Shown one piece after another: positions 43,177 through 53,215 of a stretch of DNA of 64,000 nucleotides. Every line of letters begins with the position of its first letter. Position 1 is the stretch's first letter. The translations under genes and the position numbers were made by a program. Source of the stretch: Neisseria canis (GTDB lineage: Bacteria > Pseudomonadota > Gammaproteobacteria > Burkholderiales > Neisseriaceae); NCBI RefSeq assembly GCF_900636765.1, contig NZ_LR134313.1, positions 2,418,001 to 2,482,000 on the forward strand, read 5' to 3'. The notes under the pieces are model-generated. The model ran no database searches. It was not told where the DNA came from and saw only the letters and a list, made by a program, of their open reading frames with translations.

Positions 43177-43599
43177 ATGAAAATCACCAAAATCTTCACA
43201 TTCGATTCGTCGCACATGCTCGACGGACACGACGGCAAATGCCAAAACCTGCACGGCCACACCTATAAACTCGAAGTCGTAGTTTCAGACGGCCTCATTC
43301 AAGGCGGCGCGAAAGACGGCATGGTGATGGACTTTTCCGACCTGAAAACCATCGTCAAACGCACCATTATCGAGCCGTTCGACCACGCCTTTATCTACAA
43401 CGGCAACAACTCGCGCGAAAGCCAAATCGCCGCCCTGCTCGAAAGCTGGAACATGAAAACCCTGCGGCTCGGTTTCCGCACCACCGCCGAAAACATGACG
43501 GTGGAAATGTTCGGCCGTCTGAAAAACGCCGGCCTGCCCGTGAGCCTGATCCGCCTGTGGGAAACGCCCACGTCTTGCGCGGAATACGAAGGGGAATAG
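43177..43599 (+). CDS. queD: 6-carboxytetrahydropterin synthase QueD
   Basis: The 140-residue enzyme turns dihydroneopterin triphosphate into 6-carboxytetrahydropterin, upstream of QueE. It has the family's zinc-binding histidines (FDSSHMLDGHDGKCQNLHGHTY), the catalytic Cys within GKCQNLHGH and the Glu in WETPTSCAEYEG. The start at 43177 (MKITKIFTFDSSHML) fits; the frame opens 22 codons earlier in repeat DNA. An AG-type uptake sequence lies inside at about 43512. Confidence 0.95.
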   Translation: MKITKIFTFDSSHMLDGHDGKCQNLHGHTYKLEVVVSDGLIQGGAKDGMVMDFSDLKTIVKRTIIEPFDHAFIYNGNNSRESQIAALLESWNMKTLRLGFRTTAENMTVEMFGRLKNAGLPVSLIRLWETPTSCAEYEGE

Positions 43600-43697
43600 C
43601 GGCGGAGTTTGTTCGCTTAAAGCCATTCTGTTTATATAACTGGATATTTCCTTAAGTTATCAGTTATATTCGGAACTGTTATTTAATTTTCCAACCG

Positions 43698-46600
43698 ATG
43701 ATGAAAACCCCGATACCACCCGTTCTGATTATTGATTTGGAAGTTAACCCGCAAACCCGTGAGATTTTTCAGATAGGGGCATTGCGTCCCGACACGGGCA
43801 ATGAATATGAAAGTGCCAAGTTGCGCGGACAAAAGGCATTGCAGGCTGCCTTTGCCCGGCTGGAAGAAATGGCCGAAGGTGCGGAATATCTGCTGGGACA
43901 CAACATCATCGGACATGATTTACCCGTTTTGGCGGCAGCTGCCCCGCATTTATCGCTGCACCGTTTACCGGCTATCGATACGCTGCGCCTTTCGCCCTTG
44001 GCTTTTCCGCAAAACCCCTACCACCGTTTGATCAAAAACCACAAGCTGATTGCTTCTGCGCTGAATGCGCCTTTGGCGGATTGTTATGCCTGCCTACAAT
44101 TGTTTAACGATCAGTGCGCCGCTTTCGCCAAGTTGCGCGAAACCGCGCCGCAAGAATTTGCCGTTTACGGGCATTTGTTTGGTGCGTTGCCTTTTTCAGA
44201 CGGCCACACCGTCCATCTGGCTTCAGGCAAAGTGCAGATGCCGTCTGAACAGTTGAAACAGGCGGTTTTTAAGATGATGACTGACGGGCAGGATTCCGAA
44301 AAATCGCTACGGGTGTGTATGACCCGAATGGCACGGTTAAGATCGGAAGATTTGGCTGACACGCGTTTGCATATTCCTCTGGCTTACGCTTTATCGTGGC
44401 TGAAGGTATCGGGCGGCAATTCCGTGCTGGCTCCGTGGGTACGCTACCAATTTCCCGAAACCGAACGGCTGATCCGTGAATTGCGCGACCAAGACTGCGG
44501 CAATCCGCATTGCCGTTATTGCCGCGACACCTTGAATCCGACGGCGCAACTCATCCGCTATTTCGGCAGCGGCAAAGGCGGCAATATGACTTCTTTTCGC
44601 GAAGTCAAAAACATATCCGGCGGACAGGAAGCCATTGTGCTGGCAGGCATGAAAGGCGAACATTTGCTGGCCGTTCTGCCTACGGGAGGCGGAAAGTCGG
44701 TTTGTTTCCAATTGCCCGCACTCAACCGTTATTTCCGTAACGGCGGCCTGACGATTGTGGTTTCGCCTTTGCAGTCGCTGATGATGGATCAGGTTTATAA
44801 CCTGCAACGCCGCGGCATCAGCGGAGTGGCCACGCTCAACGGCATGTTGTCGGTGCCGGAGCGGGCGGATGTGCTCGATAAAATCGCTTTGGGCGATGTG
44901 GGCATTTTATTTGTTGCGCCCGAACAGTTCCGCAACACCAGCTTCATCAAAGCCATCGAACACCGCCAAATCAACGGCTGGGTGTTTGACGAAGCACACT
45001 GTTTGTCGAAATGGGGGCACGATTTCCGCCCCGACTATCTGTATGCGGCCAAATTTATCAAAAGCAGGCCGTCTGAAATCGGGGCGCCCGCTCCAGTAAG
45101 CTGTTTTACCGCCACCGCCAAGCCCGATGTGTTGAATGATATTCTCGGCCATTTCCGCGAAGAGCTGGGTATCGAATTCAAGCAGTTTATCGGCAGCAAC
45201 GAGCGTAACAACCTGTTTTATGAAGTGCTGGATACGCCGCGCGAAAACAAAAACCAGCGCATCCACGAATTATTAAGCAGAGAATTGAACGGCCAGAGCG
45301 GCGGGGCGGTGGTATTTGCCGCCAGCCGCAGGCGTACCGAAGAAATCAGCGGATTTTTAAAAGCACAGCAATGGGCATGTTCGCATTTTCATGCGGGGCT
45401 GAAAAGCAATGAAAAAGCGGATATTCAAGAGCAGTTTATCAACGGCGGCTTACGCGTTATTGTGGCTACCAACGCCTTCGGCATGGGTGTGGACAAGCCC
45501 GACGTGCGGTTGGTGGTTCACGCCGAAATTCCCGGTTCGCTGGAAAATTATTTGCAGGAAGCAGGCCGTGCGGGGCGCGACCAAGAGGCTGCAAAATGTA
45601 TTTTGCTGTTTGACCGGCAAGACATCGACACTCAGTTCCGTTTGAATAAATCGTCTCAGCTTGAGAGAAAGGATTTGGCTTTGATTTGGGGCAGGCTCAA
45701 ATCAACAGGCAAAACGGAAGAGCTTGTAATCAGCAGCGGCGAAATATTGCGTGACGGCAGCGAATACATGAGCTTCGATGCCGACGACGATATGGCTGAC
45801 ACCAAAGTGAAAACCGCCGTGGCTTGGTTGGAACGTGCCGAACTGCTCAACCGCACCGAAAACCGCACCCGTATTTTTCCTGCACGGTCAGGCCGTCTGA
45901 ATCTTGATCAGGCATTGGATAAAATCAAACGCACCCCTTTGCCGCAACGCAAGCAGGAGCTGTTCGCTACCGTTACGGAAATCATCTACAACGCGCAAGG
46001 CGACGAATTAATCAGCACCGACCATTTGGGCAGCCTCACCGGATGCAGCTACCAAGAATTGCAGGGCATATTGCACGAGTTGGAAAAAATCGGCGTGTTA
46101 ACCAATGATACGCACATCACTGTTAACGTGCGCACCGACACTTCGAGGCCGTCTGAAAAACGCCTGCGCGAGATATTGGCTTGGGAAGAAACCCTGTGGC
46201 AGGTATTGCATGAACAGATTCCCGATGCCGATTCGCAAGAATGGCAGAATCTCTCACTAACGGCACTAAGCCGCGAAATCAACCTGAAACATGCCGAAAA
46301 TCAAGAAAACATTCGTCCCGACACGGCCAAACTGCTGCTGTTTGCGCTCGCCCAAGACAAAGATGCCCTCAAGCACAGCACCGGCAGCTTAGATATCCGT
46401 GATTACGGCAACGATATTTTGAAAATCCGCTTCAAAAACAAAAGCGATTCATGGGAAAACGTAGAAGAGCGCGCTGCTTTGCGGCGGCGGATTTGTGCGG
46501 CCGTATTGGTTTTTTTAATTGCGAAAACCGGCAATGTGCGCAGCAAAGATGCGATTGCGGAAACCACTTTCGGAGAGCTGGAAAACCTGTTGGCCGACGA

Positions 46601-48932
46601 TTTGGAATTGGCGGCACACATTCCGGCAGACAAACGCGAAACTCTGCTCAATCAGGCCATGCTGTTTATGCACAAGTTAGACGTATTCAAACTCAATCAG
46701 GGCATGACCGTATTGCGCCACGCGATGACCATACGCCTGAACCAACATGCCGTGGCAGCCAAAATCAGATACCTGCAACGCGATTATCAGCCTTTACAGG
46801 ATTTCTACGGCGAAAAATGCTTTCAAGTGCACGTGATGCTGGAGTATGCCAAAAAAGCTTTGGAAAACATCGGCAGTGCGTGGAAACTGGTAAACGATTA
46901 CTTCCAATCGGAAGAAAAAGAATTCAAAAACAAATGGTTCAAAGGCCGTCTGAAAGAATTGGAAGAGAATGTTTCGAAAGAAACTTTAGAACATATTATC
47001 GGCAGCCTGAACGAGCAGCAACGCGCCGTGGTAACCGATAAGGGTACGCAAAACCGCTTGGTCTTGGCCGGCCCCGGTTCGGGCAAAACGCGCGTGATTG
47101 TAGCGCGCGTGGCTTATCTGCTTAAAGTCCAACATATCGACCCGGCTGCCATTATCGTTCTTACCTTCAACCGCCATGCCGCTCAGGAAATCAAAAGGCG
47201 GCTGTTTGCGCTGGCAGGCAATATTGCGGCGGCAGTAACCGTATTGACCTACGACAGCATGGCCATGCGCCTGCTGGGCGTCCGGTTCGACCCAAAAAAC
47301 GATAAAAAACCCTCCGAAACAGATTTGGGAGAACAGCTTGAAATCTGGTGCCGACAAGCAGCGGAACTGCTTTCGGGCCATTTGGCTGCCGAATCAGGCG
47401 AAGACAGCGGCCGCGACAACATCCTTGCCGGATTCCGCTATATCTTGGTAGACGAATATCAAGACATTACCGAGCGGCACTACAAACTGGTATCGGCTTT
47501 AGCGGGCCGCCAGATGGATGAAGACAACAAGCTTACCCTGTTGGCGGTCGGAGACGACGACCAAAACATCTATGCCTTCAACGGCAGCAGTAACGAATAT
47601 ATCCACCGCTTTTGCGAAGATTACGATGTTAAGCAACCCGATTTTCTCACCTTCAATTACCGCAGCAGCCAACACATCATCACCGCCGCCAATCACATTA
47701 TCTCCGGTCAGGAAGGCCGTCTGAAAGCCCTGCACCCCATTGTGATTAATCCCGAACGGCAATGGCAGCCCAACGGCGGCATATGGGCGGAAAAAGATAC
47801 CGAACGGCAAGGAAAAGTGCGCGTGATTTCGCTGCCTCAATGCGGCACGCACCAACAGAAAAACAACATTCAGGCACAAGCCGTAGCCGCCGAAATCCTG
47901 CGTTTGGCCGCGTTGGGTGCGGATACCGCAGACATGGCCGTACTCGCCCACAGAAACGAAACACTCGAACCCATACAGGCTTGGTGCGAGCAGAACGGCA
48001 TCCGTTATTTTAAAAAGAACCCGCTGCGTTTAAGCAGGCTGCGCCAGTTCGTCCGCCTGATTGAGGCGCTCGACAAAAAACACCCGGAAAGCGAAAACGA
48101 ACACTCATTTACCGTGCCGCAGTTCGAACGTTTGCTTGAGCGGCAAAAGGTATGCGCCAAATGGCGGCGGTACTTTCAAGAAATGCTGGAAGATTTCACA
48201 CAGGAACACGGCCTAAACAAGCCGCAAGCCGAAGTAAACCAAGAAATACGTTATTCTTGCGCATACTTGAAATCATGGCTCTACGAATACGCGGGAGAAT
48301 CGGACAGCATACGCAGCAAAGGCCTGTATATCGGCACGGTGCATTCTTCCAAAGGCTTGGAATTCAAACACGTTTTCATTTTGGACGGCGATTGGGAAGA
48401 ACAAAGCCCCGACAAGCAGCGGCTTTTTTATGTCGGCATGACCCGCGCCATTGAAACGCTGACCCTGATTCAACACAGCATCCGCCATGCCTGGATACCG
48501 AAATTGCCGCCCGAAGTCGAACATATCAAACAACATTTCGAAACGGATGCTGCTTTGGATACGAAATACAACACTTTGTCTTTAAAACAACTCGACATCG
48601 ATTTTGCAGGCCGCGACCGGCAACGCCCTGCCAACTTAAACAACATCTGGTGCCGCCTTCAAAAGATTTCCGATTTGGAAAGCGGCGACCCCTTGCAAAT
48701 TCGGCGCAAAGGAGATTGCTATGAATTTTGGGCAGGAGGAGAAATGGTTGGCCGCACAGCGAAAAATGCCGATATCCCCCCGCTGCCTGCCAACTCAGAA
48801 GCCTATGTTGACGATTTTTATGTACGCTACCGCGAACAGGTTGATGAACACTATGCAGCTATGTATCCGGAAAAGCTGCCGAAGTGGACGGTGGTCATTC
48901 CCAAAATCATTATCAAGCCTGATGATTCATAA
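43698..48932 (+). CDS. Giant exonuclease-RecQ-UvrD fusion helicase
   Basis: The 1744-residue protein joins three DNA-processing modules. Residues about 1-150 look like a DEDD-type 3'-5' exonuclease (LIIDLEVNP, LLGHNIIGHDLPVL, AIDTLRLSPL, PYHRLIKNHKL). About 270 has a Cys group (DCGNPHCRYC). About 300-800 is a RecQ helicase: VLPTGGGKSVCFQLPAL, FDEAHCLSKWGHDFRPDYL, GMGVDKPDVR and AGRAGRDQEAA. About 1110-1600 is a UvrD/Rep-type SF1 helicase: LAGPGSGKTRVIVARVAYLL, VDEYQDITERHYKL, VGDDDQNIYAFNGS and TVHSSKGLEFKHVFILDGDW. Both ATPase sites appear intact. It lies between queD and queE on the same strand and contains several AG-type uptake sequences, so it has long been resident. The role is probably repair or defence against foreign DNA; not proven. 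Confidence 0.9.
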   Translation: MMKTPIPPVLIIDLEVNPQTREIFQIGALRPDTGNEYESAKLRGQKALQAAFARLEEMAEGAEYLLGHNIIGHDLPVLAAAAPHLSLHRLPAIDTLRLSPLAFPQNPYHRLIKNHKLIASALNAPLADCYACLQLFNDQCAAFAKLRETAPQEFAVYGHLFGALPFSDGHTVHLASGKVQMPSEQLKQAVFKMMTDGQDSEKSLRVCMTRMARLRSEDLADTRLHIPLAYALSWLKVSGGNSVLAPWVRYQFPETERLIRELRDQDCGNPHCRYCRDTLNPTAQLIRYFGSGKGGNMTSFREVKNISGGQEAIVLAGMKGEHLLAVLPTGGGKSVCFQLPALNRYFRNGGLTIVVSPLQSLMMDQVYNLQRRGISGVATLNGMLSVPERADVLDKIALGDVGILFVAPEQFRNTSFIKAIEHRQINGWVFDEAHCLSKWGHDFRPDYLYAAKFIKSRPSEIGAPAPVSCFTATAKPDVLNDILGHFREELGIEFKQFIGSNERNNLFYEVLDTPRENKNQRIHELLSRELNGQSGGAVVFAASRRRTEEISGFLKAQQWACSHFHAGLKSNEKADIQEQFINGGLRVIVATNAFGMGVDKPDVRLVVHAEIPGSLENYLQEAGRAGRDQEAAKCILLFDRQDIDTQFRLNKSSQLERKDLALIWGRLKSTGKTEELVISSGEILRDGSEYMSFDADDDMADTKVKTAVAWLERAELLNRTENRTRIFPARSGRLNLDQALDKIKRTPLPQRKQELFATVTEIIYNAQGDELISTDHLGSLTGCSYQELQGILHELEKIGVLTNDTHITVNVRTDTSRPSEKRLREILAWEETLWQVLHEQIPDADSQEWQNLSLTALSREINLKHAENQENIRPDTAKLLLFALAQDKDALKHSTGSLDIRDYGNDILKIRFKNKSDSWENVEERAALRRRICAAVLVFLIAKTGNVRSKDAIAETTFGELENLLADDLELAAHIPADKRETLLNQAMLFMHKLDVFKLNQGMTVLRHAMTIRLNQHAVAAKIRYLQRDYQPLQDFYGEKCFQVHVMLEYAKKALENIGSAWKLVNDYFQSEEKEFKNKWFKGRLKELEENVSKETLEHIIGSLNEQQRAVVTDKGTQNRLVLAGPGSGKTRVIVARVAYLLKVQHIDPAAIIVLTFNRHAAQEIKRRLFALAGNIAAAVTVLTYDSMAMRLLGVRFDPKNDKKPSETDLGEQLEIWCRQAAELLSGHLAAESGEDSGRDNILAGFRYILVDEYQDITERHYKLVSALAGRQMDEDNKLTLLAVGDDDQNIYAFNGSSNEYIHRFCEDYDVKQPDFLTFNYRSSQHIITAANHIISGQEGRLKALHPIVINPERQWQPNGGIWAEKDTERQGKVRVISLPQCGTHQQKNNIQAQAVAAEILRLAALGADTADMAVLAHRNETLEPIQAWCEQNGIRYFKKNPLRLSRLRQFVRLIEALDKKHPESENEHSFTVPQFERLLERQKVCAKWRRYFQEMLEDFTQEHGLNKPQAEVNQEIRYSCAYLKSWLYEYAGESDSIRSKGLYIGTVHSSKGLEFKHVFILDGDWEEQSPDKQRLFYVGMTRAIETLTLIQHSIRHAWIPKLPPEVEHIKQHFETDAALDTKYNTLSLKQLDIDFAGRDRQRPANLNNIWCRLQKISDLESGDPLQIRRKGDCYEFWAGGEMVGRTAKNADIPPLPANSEAYVDDFYVRYREQVDEHYAAMYPEKLPKWTVVIPKIIIKPDDS

Positions 48933-48973
48933 CACTTTATTTTTTATAACCATTTCAACTCAAACCATTATTT

Positions 48974-49612
48974 ATGCTACCCATTCACACACAAACGCAA
49001 AACCCGCCATACCGCATCGTCGAAATCTTTGAAAGCCTGCAAGGGGAAGGCTATAACACCGGCATGCCCGCCGTATTTATCCGCCTCGGCAAATGCAACC
49101 TCGCCTGTTCGTGGTGCGACACCGACTATCTCACATTCAACATGATGAGTTTGCAGGATATTGTAGGCCGTCTGAAAAGCTACACAGCCCGCAACATCAT
49201 CATTACCGGCGGCGAACCCACCATTCAGCCGCATCTCGACATTCTGCTCGATGCACTGAAAACCGAAGGCTACACGCTCTGCATCGAAACCAACGGCCTC
49301 AACCCTGCCCCGCCGCAGATTGATTTTGTCGCCGCCAGCCCCAAAGCCTGCTATGCCGAAAAATACGAAAAGCAGTGCATCGCAACCGCCGATGAAGTAC
49401 GCATCGTGGCCGACGGCGACGTGCTGGCGTTTTGCGAACGCATGGAGCACAAAATCCGTGCCAAGCATTACTATCTCTCGCCCTGCGAGCAAAACGGCGA
49501 AATGAACATTTACGATACCATCCGCCAAATCGGTCTGCTCAACAGCCGCCCCAATGCCACCGTGCATTGGCAATTGAGCGTGCAAACGCATAAATGGGCG
49601 GGGATTGAGTAG
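48974..49612 (+). CDS. queE: 7-carboxy-7-deazaguanine synthase QueE
   Basis: The 212-residue radical SAM enzyme makes 7-carboxy-7-deazaguanine. The cluster motif is CNLACSWCDTDY (Cys-x3-Cys-x2-Cys, about residue 38), preceded by IFESLQGEGYNTGMPAVFIRLGKC, typical of QueE. ITGGEPTIQP and the C-terminal SVQTHKWAGI also fit. With QueC and QueD this completes the preQ0 pathway except for GTP cyclohydrolase. It starts 41 bp after the giant helicase gene. Confidence 0.95.
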   Translation: MLPIHTQTQNPPYRIVEIFESLQGEGYNTGMPAVFIRLGKCNLACSWCDTDYLTFNMMSLQDIVGRLKSYTARNIIITGGEPTIQPHLDILLDALKTEGYTLCIETNGLNPAPPQIDFVAASPKACYAEKYEKQCIATADEVRIVADGDVLAFCERMEHKIRAKHYYLSPCEQNGEMNIYDTIRQIGLLNSRPNATVHWQLSVQTHKWAGIE

Positions 49613-49643
49613 TAAAGTTGAAGAAGAAAAATAGAGTGAAGAA

Positions 49644-49690
49644 AAACCCAATGCCTGTCTGAAAAATGGTTTCAGACAGGCATTGGGTTT
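49644..49690. terminator. Extended uptake-sequence hairpin after queE
   Basis: AAACCCAATGCCTGTCTGAA and its inverse, ending in GGGTTT, form a stem longer than the uptake sequence itself, 31 bp after the stop. Confidence 0.85.
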
Positions 49691-49763
49691 TATCCGTTGC
49701 ATCAAAGCGCGTTTAATTGCGGCGGCAAGCTTGGAATGTTCAGCCAAGCCGTAATCTATATTT

Positions 49764-49904
49764 TATAGTTAATCAACTTAAAAACAGTAAATTCATCATA
49801 CTCGGGCTTGACCCCAGTATCCCCTAAATTTGCTGAAACTCAAGATACTCGGGTCAAGCCCGAGTATGACGGTATCGTTATTAAACTTAAGTGAATTGAC
49901 TATA
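49764..49904. repeat. Palindromic repeat element (141 bp)
   Basis: Starts TATAGTTAATCAACTTAAAA and ends TTAAGTGAATTGACTATA; the core has CATACTCGGGCTTGACCCCA and GGTCAAGCCCGAGTATGACG. The ends equal those of the Correia-like element at 53216. It lies between the convergent queE and DUF924 genes, together with further uptake sequences (49934-49974). Confidence 0.9.
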
Positions 49905-49978
49905 GCGGCAGCTGCGGATAGTTTTCGCATATTTTTCAGACAGGCATTGCATAACACAGATGCCTGTCTGAAACGTTT

Positions 49979-50518
49979 TTAAAACGCAGAGCCGGGCTGC
50001 TTTAGAAATTCGGTTTCTTCAGGCGTGGATGCCCTGCCGAGCACGGCGTTGCGGTGCGGGTAGCGGCCGAAGCGGTCGATAATGGCTTTGTGTCGGATTT
50101 CAAAATCAACGGTTACGGGGTCGGTGTAGCGTTGGAACAACGGCAGCGCCTGCTCGTGAATGGCGCGGCTTTCGCTGTGCATCAGCGGCATCAGCATAAA
50201 TTTGCGCCGTATTTCGGGCAGGTGTTCAAAGCCGCTTTGGCGCAACGCTTCTTGGGCAAGGGCAACGGCCATATTGTCTTGTGCGAAAGCTTGCGGGCTG
50301 TTGCGGAAAAGGTTGCGCGAGAATTGGTCGAGAACAATAATTTCTGCCAGCCGCCCTTCGAGCGTGTCGCGCCATGCATCAAGCTCGCTCTGTGCGGCCT
50401 GCCGCCAAATCTCTGCAAATTGTGTGCGGATGCTTTGGTCGAAGGCATCGCTTTTTTCAAACCAAAAGGGTTGCGCGGTATCGGAAAACCAAAAATTCAA
50501 AATCGTTTGCGGGGTCAT
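49979..50518 (-). CDS. DUF924 family protein
   Basis: The 179-residue helical protein has the DUF924 pattern: ILNFWFSD ... FWFEKSDAFDQSIRTQF near the start, IIVLDQFSRNLFRNSPQAFAQD in the middle and RRKFMLMPLMHSE then IDRFGRYPHRNAVLGR. It has a TPR-like all-helical look; the function is unknown. The start at 50518 (MTPQTILNFWF) is preferred over an upstream extension of 21 codons with no family likeness. Confidence 0.9.
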   Translation of the reverse strand: MTPQTILNFWFSDTAQPFWFEKSDAFDQSIRTQFAEIWRQAAQSELDAWRDTLEGRLAEIIVLDQFSRNLFRNSPQAFAQDNMAVALAQEALRQSGFEHLPEIRRKFMLMPLMHSESRAIHEQALPLFQRYTDPVTVDFEIRHKAIIDRFGRYPHRNAVLGRASTPEETEFLKQPGSAF

Positions 50519-50694
50519 AAATGCTTTCAGAAAGGTGATGAAAAAAGCATACTCTAGCAGAATCCGATGCAAAATAGGCAATTATGCCCGCTATATTCAG
50601 ACAGGCATTGGTTTGGCGGTACATTGATTCTATAATGATGCCTGTCTGAAAATCCGCCTTCCCCTTATCCAATCTACCAATTCAAAAGCCTGTT

Positions 50695-53124
50695 ATGTCC
50701 CAATCCTGTTTCCATTGCGGCCTGCCCGTTCCCGAAGATGTCGATTTGCCCATCCGTTATGAAAACCGCACCGAACCTGCCTGCTGCGCGGGTTGTCAGG
50801 CGGTGGCGCAGAGCATTATCGATGCAGGTTTGGGAAACTACTACAAACAGCGCACTGCCGATGCGCAGAAAGCAGGCTTACCGCCGCCGGAATTACTCGA
50901 GCAGTTAAAGCTTTATGATTTGCCCGAAGTGCAGGCGGAATTTGTGGAGGCCGATTCGGCCAACGGGCGCGAAGCGGTGTTGATGTTGAGCGGCATCACT
51001 TGCTCGGCTTGCGTGTGGCTGATCGAGCAGCAGCTTTTGCGGCTGCCCGGCGTGGTGTCGGTGGAATTGAATTACAGCACCCGCCGCGTGCGCGTGAAGT
51101 GGGACGAAAGCCGCGTCAAACTTTCGGATATTCTTTTGCGCATTCAGAATTCGGGTTACAGCGCGGCGCCTTACGATGCGCAGAAAGTGGAAGAAGCGGC
51201 GGTGGCCGAGCGCAAAAAATCGCTGGCCCGGCTGGCTGTGGCGGGCTTGTGCATGATGCAGACCATGATGTTTGCCGTGCCCACCTATCTTTATAACGAT
51301 ATCGAGCCGCAATATCTGGAAATTCTGCACTGGGGCGCGTTTCTGATGGTGCTGCCGGTGATGCTGTATTCCGCCGTGCCGTTTTATCAGGGCGCGCTGC
51401 GTGATGTGAAAAACCGCCGCGCAGGCATGGACACGCCGGTTGCGCTGGCCATATTGCTGGCGTTTGTGGCGGGCGTGTACGCGCTGCTTTCCAATGCGGG
51501 TCAGGGCATGTATTTCGAAGGCATCGCCATGTTTGCCTTTTTGCTGCTGCTGGGGCGTTTTATGGAGCAGGCGGCGCGGCGCAAAGCGGGCGACGCAGCC
51601 GAGCGGCTGGTTAAGCTGGTGCCGGCCTTTTGCCACAAGCTGCCGGATTATCCGGATGAAAAAGTGCAGGAAGCGGCGGTGGCGCAGCTGCGCTCGGGCG
51701 ATGTGCTGCTGGTGCGCGCGGGCGAAATGGTGCCGGCTGACGGCACGGTGCTGTCGGGCGAAAGTGAAGCCGACGAAGCCATGCTCACAGGTGAAAGCCT
51801 GCCGGTTGCCAAGCGCGCCGGCGATAAGGTTACGGCGGGTACGCTCAATATTACCGGCCCGTTGGTTGTGCGTGCCGACGAAGTGGGCGGGCAAACCCGT
51901 TTGGCACACATCGTGAAACTGCTCGACCGCGCTCTGTCGCAAAAGCCGCGCTTGGCCGAGGCGGCCGACAAATATGCCTCGGGTTTTGTGTCCGGCATGT
52001 TGCTGCTGGCCGCGCCCGTGTTTGCCGGCTGGTGGTATTTCACCGATGCCTATCAGGCTTTGTGGATAACCGTGTCGCTGCTGGTGATTACCTGCCCGTG
52101 CGCACTTTCGCTGGCCACGCCTACCGCGCTTGCCGTCTCCACCGGCAAGCTGGCAGGCAAAGGCGTGCTGATTGCGCGCGGACATGCTTTGGAAGCATTG
52201 GCGGCGGCTACCGATGTGGTGTTCGACAAAACGGGTACGCTCACCGAAGGCAAACTGTGGGTAACGCAAACCCTGCTGCTGGGCAGCGAACATGCAGTTC
52301 AGGCCGCGCAGGCATTGGAAAGCCAGTCCGAACACCCGATTGCGCGCGCCATTATGGCGCTGCCCGTGGAAAAAGCGGCGGATATAAGCGTTGAACAGCG
52401 GGTCAACCGCGTGGGGCACGGCGTAAGCGCCATGCTCACCATCAACGGCAAACGGCAAATCTGGGCCATCGGCAGGCCGGAATTTGTGGCAGAGATCGCC
52501 GGCGATATTCCACCGCAATGCGGCGACTCAAAACACGAAGGCAGCGTGATTGCTTTGGGCAACCGGCAAGGCTTTAGCGCGTTGTTTTTCTTGAAAGACC
52601 AAGTGAAAGCAAGCGTGCCGGAAATGTTGGCCGCGCTCAAAAAACGCGGGTTAACGCCGCATATTCTGAGCGGCGATCGCCGAAATGCCGTGAACGCGCT
52701 GGCTGCGCAATTGGGCATTGAATCAGCCTGCGCCGAAGCCGCGCCGGAAGACAAGCTGGCTTATGTGGAAAACTTGCAGCGGCAGGGGAAGAAAGTGCTG
52801 ATGGTGGGCGACGGCATCAACGACGCGCCCGTGCTGGCGGCGGCGGATGTGTCCGTGGCCGTGGCGGGCGGTGCCGATGTGGCGCGGGACGGTGCCGACG
52901 TGGTGTTGTTAAACGAAGACATGGCCGTGTTGCCCGAAATGCTGGAGCAGGCAGCGCGCACCCAAGCCAACATCCGGCAAAACCTGATTTGGGCAAGCCT
53001 GTATAACATTATCGCCGTGCCGCTTGCCGCCGCCGGCTATGTAACGCCGTGGGTCGCCGCGCTGGGTATGAGCAGCAGCTCTTTATTGGTGCTGATGAAT
53101 GCACTGAGGCTGGGCAGGAAATAA
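50695..53124 (+). CDS. ccoI: CcoI/FixI-type copper P-type ATPase
   Basis: The 809-residue P1B ATPase has an N-terminal Cys-rich stretch (CFHCGLPVPEDVDLP and ACCAGCQAV) typical of CcoI/FixI, the copper pump that loads cbb3 cytochrome oxidase. It is followed by an HMA domain with ITCSACVWLIEQQ, the CPC ion site (TCPCALSLATPTAL), the phosphorylation motif DKTGTLTEG and GDGINDAPVLAAADVSVAV. No cco structural genes are in view, so the link to cbb3 oxidase rests on family type. It differs from CopA (16925) in its N-terminal domain. Confidence 0.9.
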   Translation: MSQSCFHCGLPVPEDVDLPIRYENRTEPACCAGCQAVAQSIIDAGLGNYYKQRTADAQKAGLPPPELLEQLKLYDLPEVQAEFVEADSANGREAVLMLSGITCSACVWLIEQQLLRLPGVVSVELNYSTRRVRVKWDESRVKLSDILLRIQNSGYSAAPYDAQKVEEAAVAERKKSLARLAVAGLCMMQTMMFAVPTYLYNDIEPQYLEILHWGAFLMVLPVMLYSAVPFYQGALRDVKNRRAGMDTPVALAILLAFVAGVYALLSNAGQGMYFEGIAMFAFLLLLGRFMEQAARRKAGDAAERLVKLVPAFCHKLPDYPDEKVQEAAVAQLRSGDVLLVRAGEMVPADGTVLSGESEADEAMLTGESLPVAKRAGDKVTAGTLNITGPLVVRADEVGGQTRLAHIVKLLDRALSQKPRLAEAADKYASGFVSGMLLLAAPVFAGWWYFTDAYQALWITVSLLVITCPCALSLATPTALAVSTGKLAGKGVLIARGHALEALAAATDVVFDKTGTLTEGKLWVTQTLLLGSEHAVQAAQALESQSEHPIARAIMALPVEKAADISVEQRVNRVGHGVSAMLTINGKRQIWAIGRPEFVAEIAGDIPPQCGDSKHEGSVIALGNRQGFSALFFLKDQVKASVPEMLAALKKRGLTPHILSGDRRNAVNALAAQLGIESACAEAAPEDKLAYVENLQRQGKKVLMVGDGINDAPVLAAADVSVAVAGGADVARDGADVVLLNEDMAVLPEMLEQAARTQANIRQNLIWASLYNIIAVPLAAAGYVTPWVAALGMSSSSLLVLMNALRLGRK

Positions 53125-53150
53125 GCCGCTTCGTGGCGGGCGAATTGAGT

Positions 53151-53200
53151 AATGCCTGTCTGAAAAGTTTGACGGTCGGCAAACTTTTCAGACAGGCATT
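53151..53200. terminator. Uptake-sequence hairpin after ccoI
   Basis: AATGCCTGTCTGAAAAGTTT and AAACTTTTCAGACAGGCATT form a 20-bp stem, 26 bp beyond the stop. Confidence 0.85.
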
Positions 53201-53215
53201 GTATCCTTGCAAGGC

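Noticed and set aside
50905..52518. 537-codon open frame opposite the CcoI-type ATPase
   Set aside because: Antisense shadow of a GC-rich gene with intact motifs on the other strand.
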